From positions 52,196-116,195 of the IMG/VR virus record IMGVR_UViG_3300028840_002524: a stretch of 64,000 nt of DNA. One strand, 5' to 3'. Below are positions 17,661 through 24,385 of the stretch, one piece after another. This stretch comes from a virus. The translations under genes and the position numbers were made by a program. The notes below the pieces were generated by a model. That model worked only from the letters and a program-made list of their open reading frames with translations. It ran no database searches and was not told the origin of the DNA. Position 1 is the stretch's first letter, and the number at the start of each line of letters is the position of its first letter.

Positions 17661-18201
17661 GGCCCACATCCTGAAAACGCTCTTGTCGTTCGAGTTCATC
17701 CCCCGCCATGCCGGGGAGGAGCCCGTCATCGACACTGTGCACGACGCGACCTGGAAGTGCACCGTCTACCACATCGTATTCCCGGTCCAGCTATCCCTCG
17801 ACGGGTCGCTCATCGTGATCACCAACATCGACCGCGAGACGGGGGAGCCCACGCGGCCGTACATGATCGTCATGTTCGAGCATCCGTCTGGTGCCCTCTC
17901 CATGAAGGTGAACAGGAACTCTGTGTGGAGGCGCGAGCTCCGCAAGGCTGTGGGCTTTGCGATCTCGCTTTCCAGGGAACTCCTCTTCAACAAGCCCAAG
18001 GTCACCGACTATCCGGATGATCAGACGTGGGCGCAGGCCGCGAATGACGCCAGCGGCTTTAACAAGGCGCAATACGACAGAGCTCGTGCCCGGTTCAGGG
18101 CCTACGAGAAGGTACAAGAGAAGAAGGTTGTTCGGGGGCTCAAGAGGGGGTGCCCCGTTCGTGGTTCGGAGGCCGTAGCAGCATGGCTCAAGTCCGCGTA
18201 G
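17647..18201 (+). CDS. hypothetical protein, 184 aa
   Basis: Not recognised. The ATG at 17647 overlaps the upstream gene by 14 bases, and a longer frame starting at 17611 would overlap more without a ribosome site. Residues 30-90 form a strand-rich part (VYHIVFPVQLSLDGSLIVITNID), followed by helices with Arg/Lys clusters (RARARFRAYEKVQEKKVVRGLKRG) at the C-terminus that could bind nucleic acid. The phosphatase gene begins within its last codons. Confidence 0.6.
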   Translation: MQATEAHILKTLLSFEFIPRHAGEEPVIDTVHDATWKCTVYHIVFPVQLSLDGSLIVITNIDRETGEPTRPYMIVMFEHPSGALSMKVNRNSVWRRELRKAVGFAISLSRELLFNKPKVTDYPDDQTWAQAANDASGFNKAQYDRARARFRAYEKVQEKKVVRGLKRGCPVRGSEAVAAWLKSA

Positions 18202-18716
18202 GAATGGACCTGTGGCAACACGGGATCAAGGCGCTCGCCGGGAGCAAAAACCGCCTCTACAGGTCATGCCGTCCGGGGTATCCCCTCTCGGACGTGTCCG
18301 TCGAGGGCATAGACTCCTACATCAAGGACTGGGCCAAGCACAAGATCACCCACGTCCTTTGCCTCCTCACCGACGGGGAACAGCTCTGGTACTACGGCCG
18401 GGACCTCCTTGGCTTCTACAGGCGCCGGGGATTCAAGGTCATCAAGATGCCCATTCCCGACCATGGGTCGATGCGGATGGAGCACGCCAAGCGCACGTGC
18501 GAACAGGTCGCCAAGGCGCTCGGGGAAAAGGGAACCCGCGTTCTCGTTCACTGTTCGGCAGGGATGGGGCGCACAAGCATGGTGTTAGGTTGTGTAGCAG
18601 CATACATGAGTGTCTGTGGTCCACTTCGCGGGGTGAAGGGAACGGGCATCCCACAAACCCATTCCCAGGAACAGCTCATCTCGGAATACCGGAAGTGGAT
18701 CACGGGAGGCAAATAG
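18183..18716 (+). CDS. dual-specificity/tyrosine phosphatase-like protein
   Basis: 177 residues. The signature His-Cys-x5-Arg-Thr is intact: VHCSAGMGRTSMVLG (Cys nucleophile, P-loop Arg). Upstream, PIPDHGSM supplies the Asp expected as general acid in the WPD-like loop. This is a compact cysteine phosphatase acting on phosphotyrosine, phosphoserine or possibly RNA 5' ends or phosphoinositides; the sequence alone does not tell the substrate. ATG 18183 has GGAGG 10 bases upstream and overlaps the previous gene by 19 bases; a later ATG at 18204 directly follows the upstream stop but is badly spaced from an SD. It sits directly upstream of the replication initiator. Confidence 0.85.
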   Translation: MAQVRVGMDLWQHGIKALAGSKNRLYRSCRPGYPLSDVSVEGIDSYIKDWAKHKITHVLCLLTDGEQLWYYGRDLLGFYRRRGFKVIKMPIPDHGSMRMEHAKRTCEQVAKALGEKGTRVLVHCSAGMGRTSMVLGCVAAYMSVCGPLRGVKGTGIPQTHSQEQLISEYRKWITGGK

Positions 18717-18729
18717 CACAGGAGGACCA

Positions 18730-19821
18730 ATGCACAGCGAGGACTCTCTCCCTCTGAGTCAGCAGTTCAGGGAATCCGCCTATTTCAAGGACACGATACG
18801 CCCAGACGGGGCGTTCCTCTACGCCACCCTGCGACGCATCGCCCTGCGCGAGGCCCTCCCGGCCGACGTGCGGGCCACCCTCGGGCGAGGGTGCATCGCG
18901 GCCTGCGTGACCATCCCCGCCCTCTCGGCCCAGGTGGGCCGGTCGAAGAACACGGTACGCGCAAAACTCCAAGTTCTGGAGGACGCCGGGTGGATCCAGC
19001 GCAAGGAGCGCATCGGCCTCCCGTCCGCGTATGTTCTGGCCGACAGCTCGGGGTATTTCGCCGACAAAGTAATGCTCGCCATGGGCGAAGGACCCGTCTG
19101 TTCCGACGGGACCCCTCCAAAAATTGGAGGGGTGGCGAGAAAGGAAGCTACGCCAAAACGTAAGCGAGGGCGGAAGAAAGGTGTTCGCAAGCTGTCCGGA
19201 AGCTGCGGCGCAAGCTGCGCCGAGGCCGAGGATTATGGCGTATGCGGCAGCTTTCCGGAAGCTTTGGCCGTTTCAGACCCCTCCAAAAATTGGAGGGGTG
19301 GCGAAAACAATAATATAGGTAGATATATAGCTTCTTTAGATACTAATAATAGCTCTCCTCTTTTTGTTCACGCCACCCCTCCAAAAATTGGAGGGGTTCA
19401 AAACCCTCTCGAAAAACGCAAGCGCGGTTGGGAGAAGCTCCCGGTTGATCGGTGGGGGCACACGACCCTCTGGGCGATGATCTCCGACCGCCTCCTCGAA
19501 ACAGGAATCGCACCGCTAACCTTGGACACGAAATCCCGGGCTTCCATGCGGTCCCTTGCCAAGACCTACCCGATGGATGAGCTCCAGAGGGTGGGCGAGT
19601 TCTTCGCCGAGCACTACCGCGAGCTACGGAACGTGTACGACTGGCGGGGCTCCCCTCGGGGCGGCCTATTCGCCGGGTGGTATACGACGATCCGGGAGCA
19701 CGCCGACGGCCGCGCCATCACGAAGCGCGGAGCGAAGGAGAGCAAGGAACGGGGATCACAGAGCATGGACGAAATCCCGAGGATTCGAAAGTTCAAGGGG
19801 AGCAAGCATGCGACGCCGTGA
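18730..19821 (+). CDS. replication initiator with winged helix (lambda O-like), carrying the origin
   Basis: 363 residues with AGGAGG upstream of the ATG. Residues about 25-100 contain a winged helix-turn-helix (IPALSAQVGRSKNTVRAKLQVLEDAGWIQR). The middle (about 125-225) is low-complexity and includes RKRGRKKGVRK; this is the part whose DNA holds three palindromic iterons and an AT-rich tract. The C-terminal domain (WAMISDRLLETGIAPLTLD ... GLFAGWYTTIREHADG) probably contacts other proteins. The order winged-helix initiator, DnaC-like ATPase, DnaB-like helicase matches lambda O-P and similar replisome-loading modules. The product would bind the iterons inside its own gene and recruit the loader and helicase. 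Not similar enough by eye to lambda O itself to give a gene symbol. Confidence 0.75.
   Translation: MHSEDSLPLSQQFRESAYFKDTIRPDGAFLYATLRRIALREALPADVRATLGRGCIAACVTIPALSAQVGRSKNTVRAKLQVLEDAGWIQRKERIGLPSAYVLADSSGYFADKVMLAMGEGPVCSDGTPPKIGGVARKEATPKRKRGRKKGVRKLSGSCGASCAEAEDYGVCGSFPEALAVSDPSKNWRGGENNNIGRYIASLDTNNSSPLFVHATPPKIGGVQNPLEKRKRGWEKLPVDRWGHTTLWAMISDRLLETGIAPLTLDTKSRASMRSLAKTYPMDELQRVGEFFAEHYRELRNVYDWRGSPRGGLFAGWYTTIREHADGRAITKRGAKESKERGSQSMDEIPRIRKFKGSKHATP
19111..19133 (+). repeat. iteron 1 (perfect palindrome)
   Basis: ACCCCTCCAA, then AAA, then TTGGAGGGGT: 10 bp arms and a 3-base centre. Inside the initiator gene, in frame 0, read as TPPKIGGV. Confidence 0.85.
19207..19221 (+). repeat. 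secondary inverted repeat in origin region
   Basis: GGCGCA-AGC-TGCGCC lies between iterons 1 and 2 in a stretch that also repeats AGCT-x-TCCGGAAGCT. It could be a second protein site or a structural feature of the origin. Confidence 0.4.
19277..19299 (+). repeat. iteron 2 (perfect palindrome, other codon phase)
   Basis: Identical to iteron 1 over all 23 bases but shifted by one base in the reading frame, so it is translated as PSKNWRG. Conservation is therefore at the DNA level. Confidence 0.85.
19301..19370 (+). other. AT-rich candidate DNA unwinding element
   Basis: A roughly 70-base stretch rich in A and T (AACAATAATATAGG, AGATATATAGC, TACTAATAATAGC) lies between iterons 2 and 3 in an otherwise GC-rich gene. 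It is placed like the AT-rich region of the lambda origin. It encodes the Asn/Ile/Ser-rich part of the initiator. Confidence 0.7.
19375..19397 (+). repeat. iteron 3 (perfect palindrome)
   Basis: Same 23 bases as iterons 1 and 2, translated again as TPPKIGGV. Spacings between iteron starts are 166 and 98 bases. Confidence 0.85.
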
Positions 19822-20428
19822 ACTCAAACCCGAGTCGGTGGCCTCCGTCACCGAGGACATGCTGATCAATTCGGGTGTGCCCAGGAAATTCTGGAACGCC
19901 CAGCTTGGCGCCGTCGATGGCGATCCCGAGTTCAAGAGCCTCATCCGCGAGTTCATGCGGGACATTCACGAGCACGCCAAGGACGGTATGGGGCTGCTCC
20001 TCCGGGGCTCGTACGGGAGTGGCAAAACGTCCCTGGCGGTGACGCTCCTCAAGGTGGCGATACAGCGCGGGGGCCTCGCCCACTTCGTGCAGTCCCGCGA
20101 CCTCCCGGCAGTCTATTTCGACGACGCCACCATTGATCGGTCCTTCGAAGAGCCCATCGTGATCAAGGACCGCCTGCGCACGTGCAACCTTATCGTGATC
20201 GACGATCTCGGCGCGGAGTCTTTCGACACCCACGGGAACGCCGGTGCGCTGATCGAGGGGGTTCTCCGGGACGCCTACAACGAGGAGCAGATCGTGGTGG
20301 TCACGACAAACTGCAACGAGGGGGAACTCCGGTCCAGGTTCAACAAGGGGGTGATCAGTCTCCTCCACCGCATGACCACGGCAGTCGAAATCAATTCCGA
20401 CCAGTGGCAGAAACACGATGAGGATTAG
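19808..20428 (+). CDS. DnaC-like helicase loader ATPase
   Basis: 206 residues. Walker A GSYGSGKT (67-74) and Walker B LIVIDDLGAE (128-137) are intact; a sensor-1-like TTNCNEGEL and an arginine region (LRSRFNKG) follow, as in DnaC/DnaI-type AAA+ proteins. It would load the DnaB-like helicase encoded next. The start at 19808 has AAGGGGAG 6 bases upstream and overlaps the initiator stop by 14 bases; the frame is open further upstream but that is inside the initiator gene. Gene order (initiator-loader-helicase) is the best functional evidence besides the motifs. Confidence 0.85.
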   Translation: MRRRELKPESVASVTEDMLINSGVPRKFWNAQLGAVDGDPEFKSLIREFMRDIHEHAKDGMGLLLRGSYGSGKTSLAVTLLKVAIQRGGLAHFVQSRDLPAVYFDDATIDRSFEEPIVIKDRLRTCNLIVIDDLGAESFDTHGNAGALIEGVLRDAYNEEQIVVVTTNCNEGELRSRFNKGVISLLHRMTTAVEINSDQWQKHDED

Positions 20429-21712
20429 ATGGACATAGATTCATATTTCATTGGAACCCTCCTCGCCGAGGGGGACCCCACACAACTCAAGGGGATCAAG
20501 CAGGACCTCTTCGACGATGAGTGGCAGGACGTGTACGAGTACGTCGTGGGGTTTCTCAAGAAGTACGGCCGCCTCCCCCGCATCGAGACCGTGACGGCCC
20601 AGAAGGGGGTCGAGATCGAGGCGGGCAGCGAGCCGATGCGGTACTACGCCGACGAGCTCCGAAACCGGTCCATCCGAAATGCCCTGTCCAACGGCCTGCG
20701 AGAGAAGGTGTTTGCATCCCTCGACCAGGACAACGTGCCCGAGGCGTTCAAGGGGCTCAAGCACGTGGTGGCCGACCTGTCCAGGCGATACTACAACCGC
20801 GAGGAAACAGGTTCGGTGTCCATGCGCGAGGGCGTCAAGGATAGGGTGGCCTACTACCGGGAGCGCAAGGCGGCGAAGGGGGTCCTCGGGCTCCCCACCC
20901 CGTGGCCCACCCTCACCCGGGTGACGGCCGGTTTCCAGGGCGGCGACGTGATCGTGATCACGGCAAGGCCAGAGATCGGGAAAAGTTGGCTCGCCCTGAT
21001 CATCTCCGTTTTCCTGACCCTCGCGGGGTATCGGGTGGTGTTCTCCTCCATGGAGATGAAACCCAAGAAGGTGGGCATTCGGATGGACGCCATCGGTTCC
21101 CGCATCTCATCGGACCGCTTCCGCCGGGGCGTCCTCACGGCCGAGGAAGAGGCCCGGCTCAAGGTGTGGTACAAGCGGTGCCTGAACGATGAGAGCATGG
21201 GCGAGTTCTTCGCCTACGGGTCCTCGGACGTGGAGACCGTTGTGGACCTCGAACTCAAGGTCCTTGAGGACAAGCCCGACATCGTGGTGTGGGACTCTTT
21301 CTACCTCGCCAGCGAATCGCCCGACTGGAAAGACATGGCCCAGCTCACGCGGGATTGCAAGAGGCTCGCCGAGCGACCGGACATCGACGTGCCGATCATC
21401 CTGATCACCCAGCTTAGGCGCACGGTAAAGAAAACGGACCGCAAGGCCGACACAGCCGACCTCGCATTTACACAGAGTATTGTCAATGACGCCGACGTGA
21501 TCCTCAGCCTCTTTAGGACCTCCGACATGGAGAACCTGAACGAGATGCTCATCCGGTCCATCAAGATCAGGGACGGCGTGAAGCTCAAGGAACTCCTGAT
21601 CCAGTGGAACCTGGACACCATGGACTTCTCTGAGATTTATGCCAAGTTCACCGGCGGCACGAGCGGCCAGAAGTTCGACGAACACAAGGAGTCCAAGAAG
21701 GATGAAGATTAA
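20429..21712 (+). CDS. DnaB-like replicative helicase
   Basis: 427 residues, starting directly after the loader stop with GAGGA 5 bases upstream. The N-terminal 125 residues are helical (IKQDLFDDEWQDVYEYVVGF), like the primase-interacting domain. The RecA-fold part has Walker A ARPEIGKSW (179-187), MEMKPKKVGIRM (the E-M-K/S pattern after strand 2), PDIVVWDS (Walker B) and ITQLRR (motif H4). It would form a hexamer that unwinds the fork ahead of the polymerase. The Walker B shows Trp-Asp-Ser instead of the usual Asp-Tyr; this is a small departure from bacterial DnaB. Overlaps RNase H by 11 bases. Confidence 0.85.
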   Translation: MDIDSYFIGTLLAEGDPTQLKGIKQDLFDDEWQDVYEYVVGFLKKYGRLPRIETVTAQKGVEIEAGSEPMRYYADELRNRSIRNALSNGLREKVFASLDQDNVPEAFKGLKHVVADLSRRYYNREETGSVSMREGVKDRVAYYRERKAAKGVLGLPTPWPTLTRVTAGFQGGDVIVITARPEIGKSWLALIISVFLTLAGYRVVFSSMEMKPKKVGIRMDAIGSRISSDRFRRGVLTAEEEARLKVWYKRCLNDESMGEFFAYGSSDVETVVDLELKVLEDKPDIVVWDSFYLASESPDWKDMAQLTRDCKRLAERPDIDVPIILITQLRRTVKKTDRKADTADLAFTQSIVNDADVILSLFRTSDMENLNEMLIRSIKIRDGVKLKELLIQWNLDTMDFSEIYAKFTGGTSGQKFDEHKESKKDED

Positions 21713-22229
21713 CGCGGCAATCTATTGCGACGGCTCGTGCCCCATGAACGCGGGCTCCTCTCCGGAAACCCCGGCCGGGTGGGGTTTCGTCGTGGTGAAG
21801 CGGGATGACATCTTCGAGCACACGCCGGGCAGGGAGTGGGTGGCGGAGTACGGCGCCGTCGTGGTGGACCCACGCGGGGCCGGGTACGAGGGTGCGGAGC
21901 ACGGCTCGAACCAGACGGCCGAGCTCACGGCCGCCATCAAAGCCCTCGCGTGGGCGTACCACCGCCGGGACGCCATCGGCCGACTCGCCCTGTTCACGGA
22001 TTCGAAGTACGTCAAGAACCTCCTTCTGCGGCAATGGAAGTGGGATGACAACGGGGAGATGGACAACAAGGCCCTCGTGCTCAGGGCCCGGGACCTCCAG
22101 GATGATGTGGATGCGCGGGTTCGGTGGGTGAAGGGCCACTCCGGGATCTACTGGAACGAGCGTGCCGACGGCCTTGCTCGGGAGGGCCTCCTCGTGGCGA
22201 AGCAGAAGATGAAATCGAGGAAGGGCTGA
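21702..22229 (+). CDS. ribonuclease HI
   Basis: 175 residues. The RNase H signature residues are all present: AIYCDGSC (first Asp), QTAELTAAIKAL (Glu), LFTDSKYVKN (second Asp), and VKGHSGIYWNERADGLA (His and last Asp). It removes RNA primers or RNA-DNA hybrids and fits between helicase and primase. A longer frame starting at 21639 lies within the helicase gene; ATG 21702 with an upstream AAGGAG is preferred. Confidence 0.9.
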   Translation: MKINAAIYCDGSCPMNAGSSPETPAGWGFVVVKRDDIFEHTPGREWVAEYGAVVVDPRGAGYEGAEHGSNQTAELTAAIKALAWAYHRRDAIGRLALFTDSKYVKNLLLRQWKWDDNGEMDNKALVLRARDLQDDVDARVRWVKGHSGIYWNERADGLAREGLLVAKQKMKSRKG

Positions 22230-22236
22230 AATCGGC

Positions 22237-23244
22237 ATGGATCGAGAGAGCATCCTCAAGTTGGCCGGTCTCCTCGGGATCAAGGCAGCGAGGGGGCGTG
22301 GAGCTAACATTCTGTTACAGTGCCCCTTCGCCGAAATCACCGGAGGCCACGCGAGCGCCGACGATGCGCGGCCGTCCTTCTCGGTGCTCGTGGACGATGC
22401 AGGTCCCTCGGCCTGCAACTGTTTCGGCTGCGGAACCCGGGGAACCCTTGTCTCGGTGCTGGCGAAAGCGGCACGGAAGCACGACGGGTTCGATGAGGCC
22501 CTCGCGTTTGCCAAGCGCGTCGAGAAGTACGACTTGGAGCGCGGCCTGGAGCGTGCCCTCCACCACGGCCCGAGAATTAGGGAGCGCGAGGGGGAGGGGG
22601 CGGCGTTATCGCGTACGCTCGCCCGATTCGTCCGGGCCTGCCAAGTCCACGTGCCCGGCTACGCCCTGGAGCGGGGCCTCACGCGCCACGAGATCGAGCG
22701 GTGGAACGTCGGCCTCGACGTGTTCGAGTACAGGGTGACCTTCCCGGTGTGGGACCGCGATGGCTCTCTCGTTGGGGTAATGGGGCGCACGGTCGTGGAG
22801 GGGGTCGAGCCGAAATACCTCGCCTACCACCAGTTCTCCACCGGTGAGCATTTCTACGGGGAGCACGATCTCGACATGACCGTGGATGAGGCCGTGATCG
22901 TCGAGGGCGGCCTCGACACCATCGTGACGCGCCGATTCCACCCCAACGCCCTCGGACTCCTCGGCCTGCGGCTCACCCCGGAGAAGCGAAAGAAGCTCAA
23001 GAAGTGGTTTTCCTCCGTGACGCTCCTGCTCGATTCCGACGCGGCCGGGACGGTCCAGGCCCTCTCCGAGGACGTGTTCACGATTCGGATGGGTCTCTGG
23101 CTGTCCAAGGTCATGCGGCTGTACGTCGCTATGCTCCCGTCCGGTGAAGATCCTGCGAGCGCCCCGGATGCCGTCCCGACGGCCTTAAAAAATCGAGTGC
23201 TTTGGGACTCTCTGGGACTCGACAAGTCGAAACTGATATGCTAA
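22237..23244 (+). CDS. DnaG-like primase
   Basis: 335 residues. The N-terminal zinc-binding segment contains Cys at LLQCPF, later His, and CNCFGCGTRG, i.e. a CHC2-like site. The TOPRIM part has VIVEGGLDTI and LLLDSDAAG, the Glu and Asp-x-Asp that bind metal in DnaG-type primases. It is shorter than bacterial DnaG (about 580), as phage primases without a helicase-binding domain often are. It would make RNA primers for the family A polymerase. The last 26 bases of the gene overlap a probable promoter for the following gene. Confidence 0.85.
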   Translation: MDRESILKLAGLLGIKAARGRGANILLQCPFAEITGGHASADDARPSFSVLVDDAGPSACNCFGCGTRGTLVSVLAKAARKHDGFDEALAFAKRVEKYDLERGLERALHHGPRIREREGEGAALSRTLARFVRACQVHVPGYALERGLTRHEIERWNVGLDVFEYRVTFPVWDRDGSLVGVMGRTVVEGVEPKYLAYHQFSTGEHFYGEHDLDMTVDEAVIVEGGLDTIVTRRFHPNALGLLGLRLTPEKRKKLKKWFSSVTLLLDSDAAGTVQALSEDVFTIRMGLWLSKVMRLYVAMLPSGEDPASAPDAVPTALKNRVLWDSLGLDKSKLIC

Positions 23245-23247
23245 GAT
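23219..23247 (+). promoter_or_regulatory. promoter for SSB-like gene
   Basis: TCGACA (23219-23224), 17 bp, TAAGAT (23242-23247). The spacer contains CTGATATGC, matching the TGATA element seen in other promoters of this window. The -35 overlaps the primase stop region. Confidence 0.65.
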
Positions 23248-23260
23248 ATGAATCATTGGA

Positions 23261-23293
23261 AGCCTCATAGTAGGTTCAGAGCCTCATAGTAGG
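23261..23293 (+). repeat. tandem 14-base repeat in SSB leader
   Basis: AGCCTCATAGTAGG occurs twice (23261-23274 and 23280-23293), 19 bases apart, in the untranslated leader between the promoter and the SD. A protein or the SSB-like product binding here could control expression. Confidence 0.65.
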
Positions 23294-23315
23294 CACAAGT
23301 TTGGAGGACACAGGT

Positions 23316-24212
23316 ATGGGATTCGCAACACGCGGGATGGGGGAGGCGAACAACGTCCCTTCCTCATCGAGGGTCAAGCCGCAGTTCGAAAAGCGTCTCT
23401 TCCTTCGCCCTGGGGATGAGATGGACATCGTTCTGCTGGACGACAATTCATTCAACATCTGGGAACACGGGATGTTCCTCAAGGGCGACAAGCAGGCGTC
23501 CAAGATCAAGGTCACCTGCCCCGACGGCACGGCCGACGGCGACCCCAAGGAGTGCCGAATCTGCAACGCCATGATTCGCCACGACCTCATCGGCCGCAAC
23601 TGGAGAGGGTTCCTCACCGTCGTGGACCTGTCCAAGCGCACCTGGAGAGGCAAGACGTACGTTGACGTGAAGAAGCTTCTCCCGCTGGACAAAAAGACGG
23701 CCATGATCCTGGAGCGCAAGCGGGACAAGCGCGGATCCCTGGTGGGGGCGCAGATGCACCTCTACCGCACGGACGGGAACTCCAGCTCCGTGGGCGACGA
23801 CTGGGAGCTCGTGGACATCGAGGACCCCAAGAAGCGGTTCAAGAACTCCCCCCAGATCGAGCGTACCATCGACTGGGCCAAGAAGAAGGACGGCACGATC
23901 CTGACGCGCAGTCAGGCCCTCGCCGTGTTCTGCTCCCCTTACGACTACAACGAGGTTCTCGCCCCCGATGCCAAGAAGGTCCGGTACTTCCTGGCCTACA
24001 TGGGAATCGACGATAGCGTCCAGGGCGGCGAGGAGGAGCGCGAGGAGGAGAACAACACCGTCGAGTACGGCAATCCCGAAACGCCCCCGGACGATGGAGT
24101 CGAGGAGGGGGGAGAAGAACGCCAGCGGGCGCCTGCCAAGAAAGCCGGGAAGAAAAAGGGTGTCAAGAAGAAGGGCGTCAAGAAGAAGGGTGTCAAGAAA
24201 AAGGGACGCTGA
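23316..24212 (+). CDS. candidate single-stranded DNA-binding protein with acidic then basic tail
   Basis: 298 residues; GGAGGA 7 bases before ATG 23316 fixes the start (a TTG at 23301 in the SD region was rejected). Residues 25-160 look like an OB-type domain with a Cys-x2-Cys (ECRICNA) insertion, similar in plan to zinc-containing phage SSBs such as T4 gp32 (strands MDIVLLDD, FLTVVDLSKR, TYVDVKKLLPL). A strongly acidic stretch (EEEREEENN ... EEGGEE) follows, typical of SSB C-termini that recruit partners, and then a final basic tail of four KKKGVKK-type repeats. Position between primase and polymerase, with its own promoter, fits an abundant SSB. The family is not proven by eye. Confidence 0.6.
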   Translation: MGFATRGMGEANNVPSSSRVKPQFEKRLFLRPGDEMDIVLLDDNSFNIWEHGMFLKGDKQASKIKVTCPDGTADGDPKECRICNAMIRHDLIGRNWRGFLTVVDLSKRTWRGKTYVDVKKLLPLDKKTAMILERKRDKRGSLVGAQMHLYRTDGNSSSVGDDWELVDIEDPKKRFKNSPQIERTIDWAKKKDGTILTRSQALAVFCSPYDYNEVLAPDAKKVRYFLAYMGIDDSVQGGEEEREEENNTVEYGNPETPPDDGVEEGGEERQRAPAKKAGKKKGVKKKGVKKKGVKKKGR

Positions 24213-24220
24213 TCAACGCT

Positions 24221-24244
24221 GCGGTCCCCCTCACGGGGGGCCGC
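24221..24244 (+). promoter_or_regulatory. hairpin upstream of the tRNA-like element
   Basis: GCGGTCCCCC and GGGGGGCCGC (one wobble pair) flank the loop TCAC. No T-tract follows, so this is more likely a processing or attenuation hairpin than a terminator. Confidence 0.55.
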
Positions 24245-24248
24245 GTAG

Positions 24249-24384
24249 CGCCCGGTAGCTCAGCGGAAGAGCACCCTCTCGCCTTGGACGATGCGCCGTA
24301 CTTGGCGGGGCAGCCGTGGAGGTCGTGCACACCGAAGCGGTCGAGCGAGGTCGGTCAGGGGTTCGAATCCTCTCCGGGCGTCCA
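24249..24384 (+). tRNA. tRNA-like element with about 60 extra bases, anticodon not assignable
   Basis: The ends are convincing: a 7-bp acceptor stem (CGCCCGG / CCGGGCG), D arm GCTC-AGCGGAA-GAGC, T arm AGGGG-TTCGAAT-CCTCT, and an encoded T-CCA end. The middle is 60 bases too long, and no ordinary anticodon arm with T33 is seen. CTCGC next to CTT can pair with GCGAG further on, which hints at an insertion in the anticodon loop, but a GCC-type reading is also possible. It could be an intron-containing tRNA, a tRNA-like regulatory structure or a decayed gene. The DNA polymerase ATG starts 2 bases after its CCA. Confidence 0.5.
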
Positions 24385-24385
24385 G

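Noticed and set aside
19111-19397. CRISPR-like array made of the three 23-base repeats
   Set aside because: Only three copies, unequal spacers that encode part of a protein, no cas genes nearby; the palindromes and AT-rich block fit an origin better.
24284-24385. Earlier TTG start for the DNA polymerase at 24284
   Set aside because: It would translate through the tRNA-like element and adds non-homologous residues before the first exonuclease motif.
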